A stretch of 64,000 nucleotides of DNA from Lanius collurio (Eukaryota; Chordata; Aves; Passeriformes; Laniidae), in assembly GCA_020086605.1 (NCBI GenBank), contig JACBWW010000018.1, positions 9,940,206-10,004,205 on the forward strand. The letters run 5' to 3'. Below, in pieces: positions 1 through 12,600 of this stretch. A program made the translations under genes and the position numbers. Below the pieces are notes generated by a model. It ran no database searches, was not told the DNA's origin, and saw only the letters and a list, made by a program, of their open reading frames with translations. The first letter of the stretch is position 1. Every line of letters starts with the position of its first letter.

Positions 1-2788
1 ACCTGCGGATATTCAGGTTTGTTTCCTAGTCTTTCTCTATTTCTTTTTTGCTTCTTTCTGTGGCTATTCTGGTTTCTTCTGAACACTTCTTTGCTCCAAC
101 AAACAGAAGTGTTTACAGAATCATACAGCAAACTTTAAAGTTAAGAAAAAATCCTAAATTATATTAACTCTTCTAATTAACCCCAAAAAGACAGGAAAAC
201 CATCTTAATATTGCATCTTAAGACACTATTCTTCTTTAAAACAAGATTTGCTTCAAAACAGATGCGCTGAAGAATACATTAATTTTCCAACTGCAACCGA
301 ACGTACCAGAAATAAAAGAAGTGGGTAAAACACTCTGATTATGAGTCAGGATGAATGAGAACTTTTTGTCACATGAGGATGTAAAAATAAACCCCGATCA
401 GCACCATAATCACACAGGTATCACCACCATAAATGGCTGCTCCCTAAAAGCTGCCTGCAATGTCCTTTGTCTATGAATTTAAGGATGCTCTCCATAAGCA
501 ATTCTTCTACCACATGCACCAGGACACAGTGAAACACTGCTTAACAGGGTGCAGTGACCACAGTGATCAGAGCCAGTCCATAGAAGAACTGGAATGTCAC
601 AATTTGTCCAAAGGAAAGTGACATCACAGTGCTGTTTCATACTACAAACTGCCCATGTGCAATGAACTACACCAATCTGAGCCCTGAGCGTCAGGGATTT
701 AATAGAATGGGCAACCACAAGGTAATAACAAGGGCTTTATACAGAGGTCCTGGAAGCCAGGGCTATCAGAGCTTTCTTTCCCATTCCTCAAAAAAGTGTA
801 TGCAGGACAAAACATTTCTCTATTACATAAAACATGAATATGGCAGCTTTGTCAGCTTCAGTCATTAGGAACTAACTACAAGCAATAAGAGAGAATTGTG
901 TTTAATCAAGATTTAGAAGGCCAAGGCCAAGAACTGTATCATATTGAAAATACAATGTAAGCAACTTCTTTCTAGAAGTAAACATTTACTCTTTTCATTT
1001 AGCAATTCAACTCAACGCCCAACCCGTGAGGAAAGCCATCAATAAATGTAATAAAGTGTAACCTTTATCAGATAATTCAGAATAAGATTCTCTGAAACAC
1101 CATTAACAATGAGAACTTTGGATTTCTTCCAAGCTGCAATTCTCATTCCATGAGTTTTGAATATTCAGAGTAATGAAACTGCCAGTGAATGTAATAAATG
1201 GATATAAAACTTTTTTTTTTTACTTCAGTGAAGCAGAAAAAAAATGCCTAAAGAAATTGTCTGCTTAATTGCGAACCAAAGCATGGCTGCCCAAATCTAT
1301 TTGAAAAACCAGCAAACATAACAAGGCAGAATTTGAACAGCATGATAGATTTTAAAAACAGAGCTCCAGCAAATGGCTGATTTACTCTTGTGTAATAAGT
1401 TACCACACACCAACTGCCTTGCTCTACCTATCCTCAGGCACATTCTTACCTCAAGGTATTCTGAAACAACTGCAAAGTAAATTGAGATCACTTTCCCTCT
1501 CCCTCAGTGAAAGGAAAATATCTGCTTCACACTAACCACTGAGAACTATCAGATGTCAGTATGTACATAAACAATTATTGAGAAGTACCTTACTTTTGTC
1601 TTCAGCTTTTCTCATAAGATTATTTTAATCCTTTTTTTAAATATATATTTGACTTTATTCTGTTGTGAAAGGACATTAAAATCATTGGATATTTGTCTAA
1701 ATACAGGAGATTTAACACTACATTCCAAGTAGACAAGCTATGCCAGTTTACTGTTTTTTCAGCAACACCCATACTCAGCAAAGATGCTTTTTTAAAAAAC
1801 CAAAATTAAGTCAGGATATCTATTCCAAAGATGGGTTGACTACTTAAGATAAAGGATCTAAAAAGTACCAATGGATCTGTGAAGATCAGCATTGTTGGTT
1901 TTTTACCACAGAATCATCTCATTTTACTCTCAGTAGGGCCTGGCACCCTGTAATCGAGACACGGGACTCCAGTGGTTCTCCCATTACCAGTGGCAAAACT
2001 AAGGGGTAAGTGTGAAGGCAAAGCATTACATGTGCTACAGTGGCACAATACATTTGTTTGTTTAGATCTTAAAGCTATTATTTCATTACTAAAACATCAC
2101 ACAGTGAAAGAATTATCAATAATATCTTTATTCTTAATACTGTTTTCCCTTTTTAGAAGTAATTTTTCTCGAGCAACAGTAGGGTGCACAAAGTATTTTT
2201 ATGATAGGACATTAAGATATGCAATGATATGAGAATTCATAACATTTTTTATTTCTACACTGAGCTAGGGCAAAACTGAAATTAAGTAAATATGTTCCCA
2301 TATAATATTATTCTAGAATTCCTTAACTGACCTAAAAAATGACAAGTAGAATTCTATAAAAACCACACAAGCAAGTGTTCCAACTTAAATGTAAAAGATT
2401 CTTTAAATTTTTTGAACAAAAGATTTATTAATTCCAATAAATAAAAGTTTGAGATTAACCATATGGGTCACAGGCTAATCCAAGGTTAATAATATAATTT
2501 AAGAATCTTAAAAGTTCTGTCAAGAATATTCTGAGTTATGATGAGACCAGGACTAGCACAGGCAGAAATAAAGTCCCCCTATCTTTATGGAAAAAAACAA
2601 ATCTCCAACGATCTGCTACTGGAACGTTAAAAATTAACTAAGGAAATTACTTACCCTACTCAAAGTAAGATGATCTTGAATTCATAAAATTTTAGCTGTT
2701 TTAACAATAGTATTGTGCTATAATCTCTTGTTGGGATTTTGGGAGTTCCCTTTTTTTTTCTCTTGAGGAATTTTCTCCCATATATGTT
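1..2788. other. DNER intron 1, distal part: no gene seen
   Basis: This stretch is AT-rich, stop-dense sequence on both strands and holds only short chance open frames. I see no DNER exon 2 (which should encode a further EGF module with regularly spaced cysteines), no RNA gene and no clear repeat. By position it lies inside the first intron of DNER, which is transcribed right to left from 42870. That assignment is inferred, because the next DNER exon is not in the window. Confidence 0.6.
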
Positions 2789-3633
2789 ACCAAGACAACA
2801 AATTGCTGGGTACTTGGCAGAAACAAAAGAACTGGCCACGGAGGGGCGGAGCCCATCTGGGGCTACTGTCCTCACCTGGGTGTGAGTCGGCACTCTGGAC
2901 TTGGGACAGACCTCTTTCATCAGCACTGTGGGTTTCCTGCTGGTTTTTCCTCTCTGCTGGAGCAACCCCGGGATCCCAAACCTGTCCTTCCCTGCCTCGC
3001 TGGGAGCTGAGCTGCAGACCCTGCTGCCTCAGCCTTCGCTGCTCTGCAGCCCTGCCCGTCCTGCCTGCCGAGACCTCCGGGATCCCTACCACAGCTCCGC
3101 AGCTCGATACATCTCGCCTGCCACCCGGAATTTGTGCTCCTACTGCTATTCCCGCCCGCCTGGACAGGAGAGCCCAGACAGACCCCAGGATCAGCCCAGG
3201 GAGGTTTGTGAAGCCTTTCTTCCATCCCTTCCCGGATCCCAGGCCGCCATCACCGCGTGCTCCCCGAGCTCGCTCCGGAGCGCCCCCTGCAGCCGCGGGG
3301 GAACCATCGCACCTGCCCTGCTCACCGGGAGCCGCCAGCGCCCCTGCCGGCTGTGACTGGAACTGCACCAGAGGGGAAAGGGCCTGACAGCCGAGAGAGG
3401 CTGCCCTGGGTTTGTGGTTCTGTTTGTTGTCACCACTGTAGTTATTGTTGTTTGTTTGCCTGTTTATATATCTGTATTTTAGTAAAGAATTGTTATTCCC
3501 ATTCTTTATATCTTTGCCTGAAAGCCCCTTAATTTCAAAATTATAATAATTCAGAGAGAAGGGGGTTGGATCCTTCATTCCAAGGGAGGCTCCTGCCTTC
3601 CTTAACAGACATCTGTCTTTTCAAACCAAGACA
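2789..3633 (+). mobile_element. GC-rich LTR-like insertion flanked by a 9-bp direct repeat
   Basis: An island of about 600 bases (2820-3400) of GC- and CpG-rich sequence sits abruptly in AT-rich intron. It is followed by a T-rich tail containing AGTAAA (about 3481-3486), resembling the polyadenylation region of a retroviral long terminal repeat. The 9-mer ACCAAGACA occurs at 2789-2797 and again at 3625-3633, as expected for a target-site duplication around an insert at 2798-3624. The end sequence resembles LTR-type repeats of songbird genomes as I remember them, but I cannot name a family. The inferred ends lack the usual TG...CA termini, so the boundaries or the class may be wrong. No gag, pol or env coding is visible. 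Open frames of 263 codons (minus) and 194 codons (plus) follow from the low stop density of GC-rich DNA. It would be a solo element inside DNER intron 1. Confidence 0.5.
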
Positions 3634-6600
3634 TCTCTCTAAAGGACTGCCAAGTCTTACATGCCTGTCCACACTTACAAATATTGAACAAAACAGATTT
3701 GAGAGTTTTCTAGAAATCTAAAATATAATTTAAAAATTTACCTTCATTGCATGAACAAGCAACTAGGCAGAGAATCGAGGCTGTTGAAATGCTCTAAGTG
3801 ACAAAAAGTGCACAGTGTAAGCTCACGCTTGATTATCTACAAGACACAGCACCCTTCCAAAGTTCAGCAACAGAACAGCAACGGCATTCTCATTTTCTTT
3901 AGCATCAACATCAGTCAACCTCAAGGCATAAATTCACATAAAATAAAACTTCATTAGTTCAAGTACTCATGGCATTTCTTGATTTCCAAGTCTGAGGCTA
4001 CAGACATTTTCTAGGTGAGATAAAGCAAAACAGACTCATAGTTCTTGTAAGAACAAGAGAAAGACTGAACAACACAAAGAGTGGTGTATAAACTATACAG
4101 TTGAACCATCAATAGTGCATGAAATCCTGAAAAACTCAGCAGATGTGATAATTGGCTACTCTCATAGCTTTTTCCCACAGGAGGATGTGAAAACAGGAGA
4201 AGGTAAGAAACACATCTACAAGGTACCTAGGAGATGTGACATAACCAGCAGTTCACTGATGTCACATTTTCCAAATCAAGTATGAAAAAGATAATTAAAA
4301 TCTGAGGAGTTTGAAAAGAAGCAGTTGTTCTCATTTCAAGACACAACATATCAGAAAGGAGACTTTTGGCAGCTGAGGCATTTGGCAATCAATAAAACAG
4401 CAAATTCTTATGCACTGAGTCAAATGGATGAGCATTAGATGGGTTTTCCAGCACTTCCAAATCACCAACATTCCTGCACTGCATCCAGTACTACTGACAG
4501 CACAGTAAATCGCAGCTATGTGGTCTGCTGATTTATTGCTTATTTCTCAGACTTAAACATCCTGTCAGATCCAAAGTTAAAATACTGTCTAGTTGGAGAA
4601 ATACTGAAAGAAAGATGAAAAAAATTGCAAAGCCATGAATGCATTGTCTCAGTAGACACTCTCTGGTTTTCTGTGTTGGATTATGATTGCTATTTTAAAA
4701 ACTCCTTTATATATTAATATATACTTGATTTTAATCCTCTGGACTTGTGATTAGAATTCCAAGACCTAGCTATATTTTTATACAGATACTGGGGGTTAAA
4801 CTGACTACTAAATACTCTTAATTAATACACATAATACACTTGAACAACACTGTGCATCTGACATTCCCAGGCATGCCAGATCTGACACCTACAGAGAGCA
4901 GGTGAAAAGAGATGCCAGTGTGAAGTAGCTGACTTCAGCTCATTCATTGTTACAGCAGACAAGGCTTCAGGGCCCCTCCTTTCTGGATTTGGAACCTAAC
5001 AGTTTTCTGATCAAAAGTGATTTTTAATTTTAAGACAGGGCTGGAAACATCTTCATCTCATACCAGAGCACCTGCCCACACATAAAGAGCAATGTCCAAA
5101 GAGCTTCCAATGAAATCCACTTCTTCATCCCTGAAGAACTTATCATTTTGTGGCAAAAAGTAATGGGATTAAGTATTTGAACAACATTGGGATGGAGACA
5201 GAAGCTCAAAATTTCTCTGTTCCTCCTTGCTTAAACACCATCACTCACTCATATTGGCACTCATTGCCATTGTCACTGTCTGTCTATGTGAAAGCACTTT
5301 AAACTACAACATTTTATCTCACATTTTCTGACAGCCTGGGTGAACTCACAGCACCTAGCACTCAGTAACTTGCTAACGTATGAAAACAGCAGAATATGCC
5401 CCAACCTTGAGAAAAGCCAGTGTTCAGATGCATAAAATAGGTCTTTATATTCAATGGTGAGAGGCAGTGCTTCTTTTAGCCTCATCTGAAATAGCAGTTT
5501 TGCCCAGTCAGTAGAACATCCTTTCTGGGGTTATTTTTTCAAAACCATATTTATCTTGAGGTCCAAAAGATCTTCTAAGATTGTATTAAAATAAACTAGA
5601 TTTTCACAGCATCTAAAAAATCTTTAGGGTAGTAATTAACTGCAGATTTTCTGTCTGATTAAAATTTGGTAATTTTATTATAAGTCCCTATGCCTTATCT
5701 TGTCATATTCAGCAAATGTGTTGCTCTTCTTCAAATCACTTATAATTTGAAAGGCTTCTATCACAACTGTGTTTGAAAAAGAGGTGAACAAGCAAAGGCT
5801 GAGATATTTAGAAGCTGCTTCATGTACCTTCTTTTTATTCACTGTCCCTTTTGGATGTGGACAGACAGTACCAGACATGTGGGTATACCTTGGCTTTGTA
5901 TACTGGTATTGTGATTTTTTTTTTTTTTTTGCTCTTTTCTCTGGTCCTTTCATCACAGTAATCAAAATATTAAAAGCAACTTTTAGACCAATTCTCATTT
6001 GTTTTGCCACTAAACATCATTTTCTATCTATATGACCCATGACTCTCTACTCACTCTAGTCAAAGCTCAAATTGTCCTGAGTTTGGACACAGACCCTCTG
6101 ATGTTCTGCATGTCCCCATTCCCCTGCACACCTGTAGGAAACATGACAGTGGTGACCCATGGGAACTGCAAGGGCAAGGACTTCCAGATCTGATCACAAC
6201 CATGCAGGGAAGCTTTGTATGGAACACAGAGGCAACAGCAGCAGAATTGTGTTTCCTGCAGATCACTCCAGCAGCTTTTCCATTAGAGTCTTACATGCAT
6301 GCTTACATTATTGATAGTTTTCTGGGTATTTTTTTTCAAGTTTCCGTTAATTCTTATAACAAAACATTAATTTTTGGTGGCAAATACTGAGGCTTTTGAA
6401 AGGCACTCTCCTATATCAATTTATGATCTAATAGACAGCAAGACACACAAGAGAGTCTGAGAGGACTCCAGAGGCAAGGATAAGTATTTATTGATATTAT
6501 TTTCCTTCAGATCATCAGGTTTTTAGGGGCCAAAGCACTTACCTCCTTTTGAAACAACTGCAAGAATTCAAGTGAGTATTTCCTGGAACTATAAATGAAT

Positions 6601-9600
6601 TCTAGGTTATTTCTAGGGTTATCACCCAGCATATTGCCTCCATGATATGCATTAGTGAGGCACTTGGACACATTGGTGCTAACAATGCTTAGCTCTGATA
6701 CAAGGGTTAGTCACAATATTAAAAATGCTACTTCTCCTATTGTAGCTGCACTGAAAGATGGTGATGCAGGAAACGTTTGAAGAGGCAGCCAAACACCAAG
6801 TCTACAAATAGCAAAACAGTAAAGAACATTTTGCACAATATCTATCACGGGGGGCCCACCCAATTCAACACAAAATTCAGTTTGTACATTTCATGTATTT
6901 ACATCACAGGATCAGATGGCATCTTTTGACAAATGCCAGGCTTTTTATTGATTATTGAAAATGACACACACATTTTGCATCAGCATTTTGTCCTTGGCCT
7001 TCACCAAACACATTTATACTAAAACAAACTTCTTTAAAAAGATGGGAAAAATAGGGGGGAAAAAAAGTAACAATTTTAAACCACTCTTACGGGCATGCCT
7101 GCAGGAAGCTTCTAGTGATGGACAAAAAAAAGGCTCATTAAATCCCTACTGTACCATATCCTACCCATCCTATTCTGTCAGATTACATGATATTTTAAGG
7201 CACTATACCACTGCCTTTCCCTCTGAGGATAGAAAGTGCAATGGAGTAGATTCTTGATGCTGTATTTGCAAAATGGAAGAACACAACATAACCTGACTGT
7301 GGTATAAATTTTGCTATTAGTCCTTGTTCTTTCACTCTTAGTTGAGTCAAAACTTGTTTTACTTAAGTAGATAAAAGGATAATAGAAATATGGAGAACAA
7401 AGAGAAAAACAAACAAAAAAAAAATTCTCTTCGTTTGTCTTGCCTCTAGCTTGCTTCTTTATAGACAGGAGAGAAACCATGATGTGATTAGGTATTAATC
7501 CTGGCCATCCTTTTCCCATTAATTTACTTACCTTTTGCATTATGAAAATTATTTTTTAATTAAAGACCCAATTAAAATATTTTTCTGGGAAACAAGAGTA
7601 GGTTTTCTAAATCAAAATAAAATGTTCTTTTAACAAGTAATTTTGTATATCATATCAGCTTTACCTTATTACTTTTACTTACTAAGTAAATATGTAGGAG
7701 GAATACAACAATCCATCTACTGCAGGGCACAGCAGAAATAATTTTTAGAACTACTGAGACCTACATTTTGGAACAGAAACACTCTGATAGCAATATAGTC
7801 CTATTTCTCTCCTGTTCTGAAAAACCAAGCTGCTGCTCACCTTTGACAAAATGTTCTTGTAAAATTCTCCATCACAACACTACTGCTTCTTGATCAAATT
7901 TTCAGTAAGTTCTCTCTAAATGCTAAAATACAACGTAATTGAAGTACCATCATGGGAAATCTACTGCAATTACACCCTTAGAGACTGCTCTTGATGATCA
8001 AACATGTTGGAACTGAGCTTCTAAGCAGCAATGGACATTTATGCATAGTTGCATCCTTAAGTAAACAGGTATCAGTTGCAGATTCAAAATAAGATTCAGA
8101 AATAGAGAATCAATAATTATTCTAGAAAATACCATTACCCTGCCCAACAGGTATTAGGAATTAAGATGTCAACAACTCTTGGTACCTTCCATGAGTTCTG
8201 ATGGATATTTACAAACACACTGAACAAACTCTGGGTTTCTGTAGCACTTCATCTGCTCACTCCACTTTTACTCTTGTCTCTCTGGGTTCAAATCCTTGAA
8301 TACCCTTTCACAGGCACCCCAACATCTCTTTAATCCTCTATTGGTAGGACACCACCATCCAAATATCCATGCACTTGTTTCGGAGAAACCCTCTCATAGT
8401 GAGTCCCTTCTAACTCAGAATAGTCTGTGATGTATCCTCAAAGGTGATTTCATTGAAGACTTATCTCTGACAATGAAGTAAACAAACACTTCGGACACCA
8501 AGATTTCAGACACACACCCACTTTACTGGGTGAAAAAGGAGTACAGCGTCTGGAAAATCAACAACATATGAATGAAATGCCTTTTCCATTGTGCTACACT
8601 AGGCTATTTGGGTAACAAGTCAGTCCAAAAGCTTTCTTACATTTAGATTTGCGAAATCCACTTTCCTCTCCAAAAATCACTAAAAAAGCATCCCTCTTTA
8701 CATCCTTAGAGTCTGCTTTGCTAGTTTACCAAATATATATATAATTTTCCCTCCCTACTCAAATGATCTGTTGCTTAATTACAAGCTCATGTGGAAGGAT
8801 CAATATCGCTTGGCAGTAAACAATTCATTATCCTAATGTTCCTGCATTTGATTCAGAGAAACTCCAGTCAATTTTCGATAATCAGTCTTCATATGCACTC
8901 TCTATCAATACCTCATTGAATTCCAGGGCCAAATATGCATTGCAAAAAAAAAAAATACAGAGACAGAAGCACAATACATTTGTGGTCTCAAAAGAAAAAA
9001 GTTCTACAATCAGACTCACATTAAATCCTCATGGTCTTAATAACCCTGAGAGAAATAAATCCAGATTTGTGAAACACTACTGAAATTACATTCGAAGCCT
9101 AAAGGATGAGGAGATATAGTACATTAAAAGTGACTTTAATTCTTGTGGTCTCTTCTGCCAAATCACTGACTTCCTGCGACAGCAAATAGAAAGAATAGTA
9201 AGTGAAACATTTAATTCCCATTTAAATCAGATAATCAGAAAAAAATTTGCTCATTAGGGCTTTCAGCAAGAATGAATTTTATTTCAGTACCTACTTTCAC
9301 CGTATCAAGTGGAACAAAGGGACAGACCTCTAGAAAGCTTAACACAACATAGGCAGTAAAATGGACTGTTTCAGTCCCAGTGTCAAGTTCTACATGAATA
9401 ATTAGCCAGAAGAATTGCATTTAAAACACAGGTATAGACAAAACAGAAACAAATTATAAACATAATTATATCCAAAGCTGTCCTTTTGTCAATGGCTTCA
9501 GTTCTACTTAGTTTAAGTTCAAAAAACAGCCTACCAGGAATGAATTATTGCCATGACAATTTTACTGGAATTTAGTGACTGGGTACATTCAGGTTAAATG

Positions 9601-12600
9601 TCAGTCCAGTTCTGGCAGTCACAGTGGCCCATAACAGAGTCAGCAAGTAAAGTGAAGTCTCAAAAAAGTTTTAAGGGATCTTCTTGGTCTTGTAAATTAG
9701 TATTGAATTTGGAAACAGATTGAAAGGTAAGATAAAAGCAGGTGTCTTGTGCACAAGCTTTTTAATGTTGCTTTGCCAATGTATTTCCAGCTTGGTTTGT
9801 CACACTTCTGTTACTTTTCTATTATTCATTACTCAAACAGACTACATATTTGATGAAGACATTCAGGAATAATTTCTTGCACACAAAAATGTCAAGTAAG
9901 AACAAAATAATGAGCAAATTCATTTTAATTTATGACTTCAAATAGAACTTAAATCTTGATAAAAAGCAAAGGAACAACCTGAATTATGACTTCCTTGTAT
10001 TGTGATTTTAGTCTGGTACGGAAAACAGTCAATGTTATTTATGTGTGAAAGGCAACTAAAAAAAAATGGCTATATCAACTGAACAACTAACCACTGAAAC
10101 CCTCTCCCTCATAAGCCAGTAGATTGGCAGGAATTAGTGCTGTAGGTGTGCCTGTAACCCCTTAGCGTGGTACCTAGCACATTAAAAAAAAAAAAAAATA
10201 TTTTCCACCACAAAAATGTAGAGATCTGCCGGATAAATATTTGGAAACTGAAAGACTGGTATTACAAGCAGATTGATGCATGGCACCATCCCATCCTAAA
10301 TTTCTTTAGGGTACATTCCTTCTGCTCACACTTTGATTGTAAAGACAGAAAAATAAAAGCAAAGCAAAGCAATGCTGTTTTTAGATGACAAACCATCTGG
10401 TAAAATGCCTACAATAATTACTCTGTTTCCTTTACAATAGCTTTCCATATGTTGGTAGCTAGCTGTATTTTCTTGTCCCACAATATAATCAGCTTGGAAC
10501 TAAAAATGCACTCTAGAGTGCTGAAATTGGACTTACATTCACAAATTAGGATACATCCTACTGCAACTATACTTATTCCTTTAAGTAGAAAATTCTACCT
10601 GCTGATTTATTATGGGTCTTCATCACCAATCCTTATTAGATTTCAAATTGCAATGATCTTGCAAAACAAAGCACTATCATACATTCTTTCTTTTTCTTTT
10701 TTTTTTTAGATAAAGCCACCACATCTATTTCACCTATTTACCTCCTCTGCTTATTATAAACATATTTCCAAAAATAAAGCTATCTTTTTATTTCCATCCA
10801 AGTAGACACATTCTGCATCTTCATCAGCCTTTCTGCAGCCAAGATTTACTACCCACAAGAAAATGCACTGAACATTTTTTACAAAACTCTTATAATTTCT
10901 TTTCTGCTCCCAGAGAATACTTCAACCTTATCTTCTTGTAATTTTTATTTCCCATAAAGAGTTCTTGCCAAAAATTGATAGTTGATATGACATAAAATAT
11001 GTGTATTACATATGACTACACCCCACAAACTACACAATTTTTCCTTTGAATTCCTAATACACACAATTACTAGTTTGTCAGCATTTTCTGTATCAAACTC
11101 ACCAAGCAAAATGTGTCAGTTCTATTTACAAACCCCACCCAACTAGTATAAAGTATTTTAATACTGAAGAAAAACTGAGCTAGTTGCTAGTTAACTATAA
11201 AAAAACTATAAAAAAGCTAGTTGAAAGTTGCTAGTTAACTATAAAAAACCATCAAGCTCTGAGACCATAAGCTATTTACTGACAAAGCAAGTAGTAAGAT
11301 ACTTAGTAATGTGACAAGACAGCAGAGCTTATATTCTGTAAGAAATACTGACACCCTACAACTGAAGCAATGCATGACACCTATGCTGTTAATCTTCAAG
11401 CACTTGTGTAACTAGATGACAGAAATTCTCTTGATTTAGCATCAAGTCTTTTCTCCATAACTTGTCACAACATGACAACTTACACCCCACAGCAGCCAGC
11501 AGTACAGAAATGACCTAACAACACAAACAGCACCCCTGAGGCTGAGGAAAGAAATACTATTAAAAGTACATCTCGCATTCTTTAAACAGAGTCTCCCAAA
11601 ATTGATATGAAAAAGTCAAAACACCTGGTAAATCAGAGAAATTTAAAATGTAAGTTTGCTTGCTCCTTAATACTATAGATTTTCTGATCTCTGCAGCAAA
11701 AAAACTGAACCAAACAGGACATTGGCCTTAATTTTCCCTACAATCAATATTTACCCACGGGCCAAAAGCCAAGCACCAGAAAGTGTGCATTGTCATCATG
11801 AAATTGCATTAGAGATTGAAGGGTTAGGAGTAAATAAACTGAAAGACAACAACTAAGGTTGTTGTCAAAAAAAATGTGAGCGGAAAAGCAAAATTTGAAA
11901 AAGCAGTTAAAATATAAATTATTTCATAAATACTAAACATATGAAAAGGCTAGTTAGAACCAAAAAGATGTCCCATAGATCACTTAGTTCAGTGTTTATT
12001 AATGTCATCTGTCTCAAAAATTGTGGTTTCAAAAATGCATCAGAAATTTTCCTGGTTTGGCTGTTTCTTACAGCAATGTAATTTAGAGTCTCCATTCTGA
12101 TAGAACCACCATTCTGGTAACTTCCAGAATAATAACACAGCTGGGAGGGAGGGGATGGTGTTAGAGAAAAATACCCTATGTAAGATCAATGGGGCAATAG
12201 CCCCTCTACTTTTATACAACACAAAATAGAATTTCTTCTCTTTGTGTACACGGCATTCAAAAAAGACCCCCTCAGCCTGAGACTGTCAGAAATGGGCCAC
12301 ATTTCTGTCATTTAGTGTCGGCCCATCCTAATCAAGGCTCTCATAGTCTTGCAGTGGAAATCTGCTTAACTGTTTTAGAAATGTGGCTTTATCTCCATGC
12401 AAGGGAAGGGAAAAAAAAAAATCACACACGTGAGATACACTTTCTCTGCTTGTTCAGTAGCAAGAGGGATTGAGACTTATCTTCAGGATGAGATATTTCT
12501 ATCTTACAGTTGACCTTTTACTGCATCAGCTCCATCCATTGTTCCCTTTCTTAGCTTGTTGTATTCACCCTCCTTTCCCACGTTGATAAAATAGGAGAAT

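Noticed and set aside
2787..3578. 263-codon minus-strand and 194-codon plus-strand open frames
   Set aside because: They overlap on opposite strands within a GC-rich transposon-like insert, have no domain or conserved motif, and follow from low stop-codon density.
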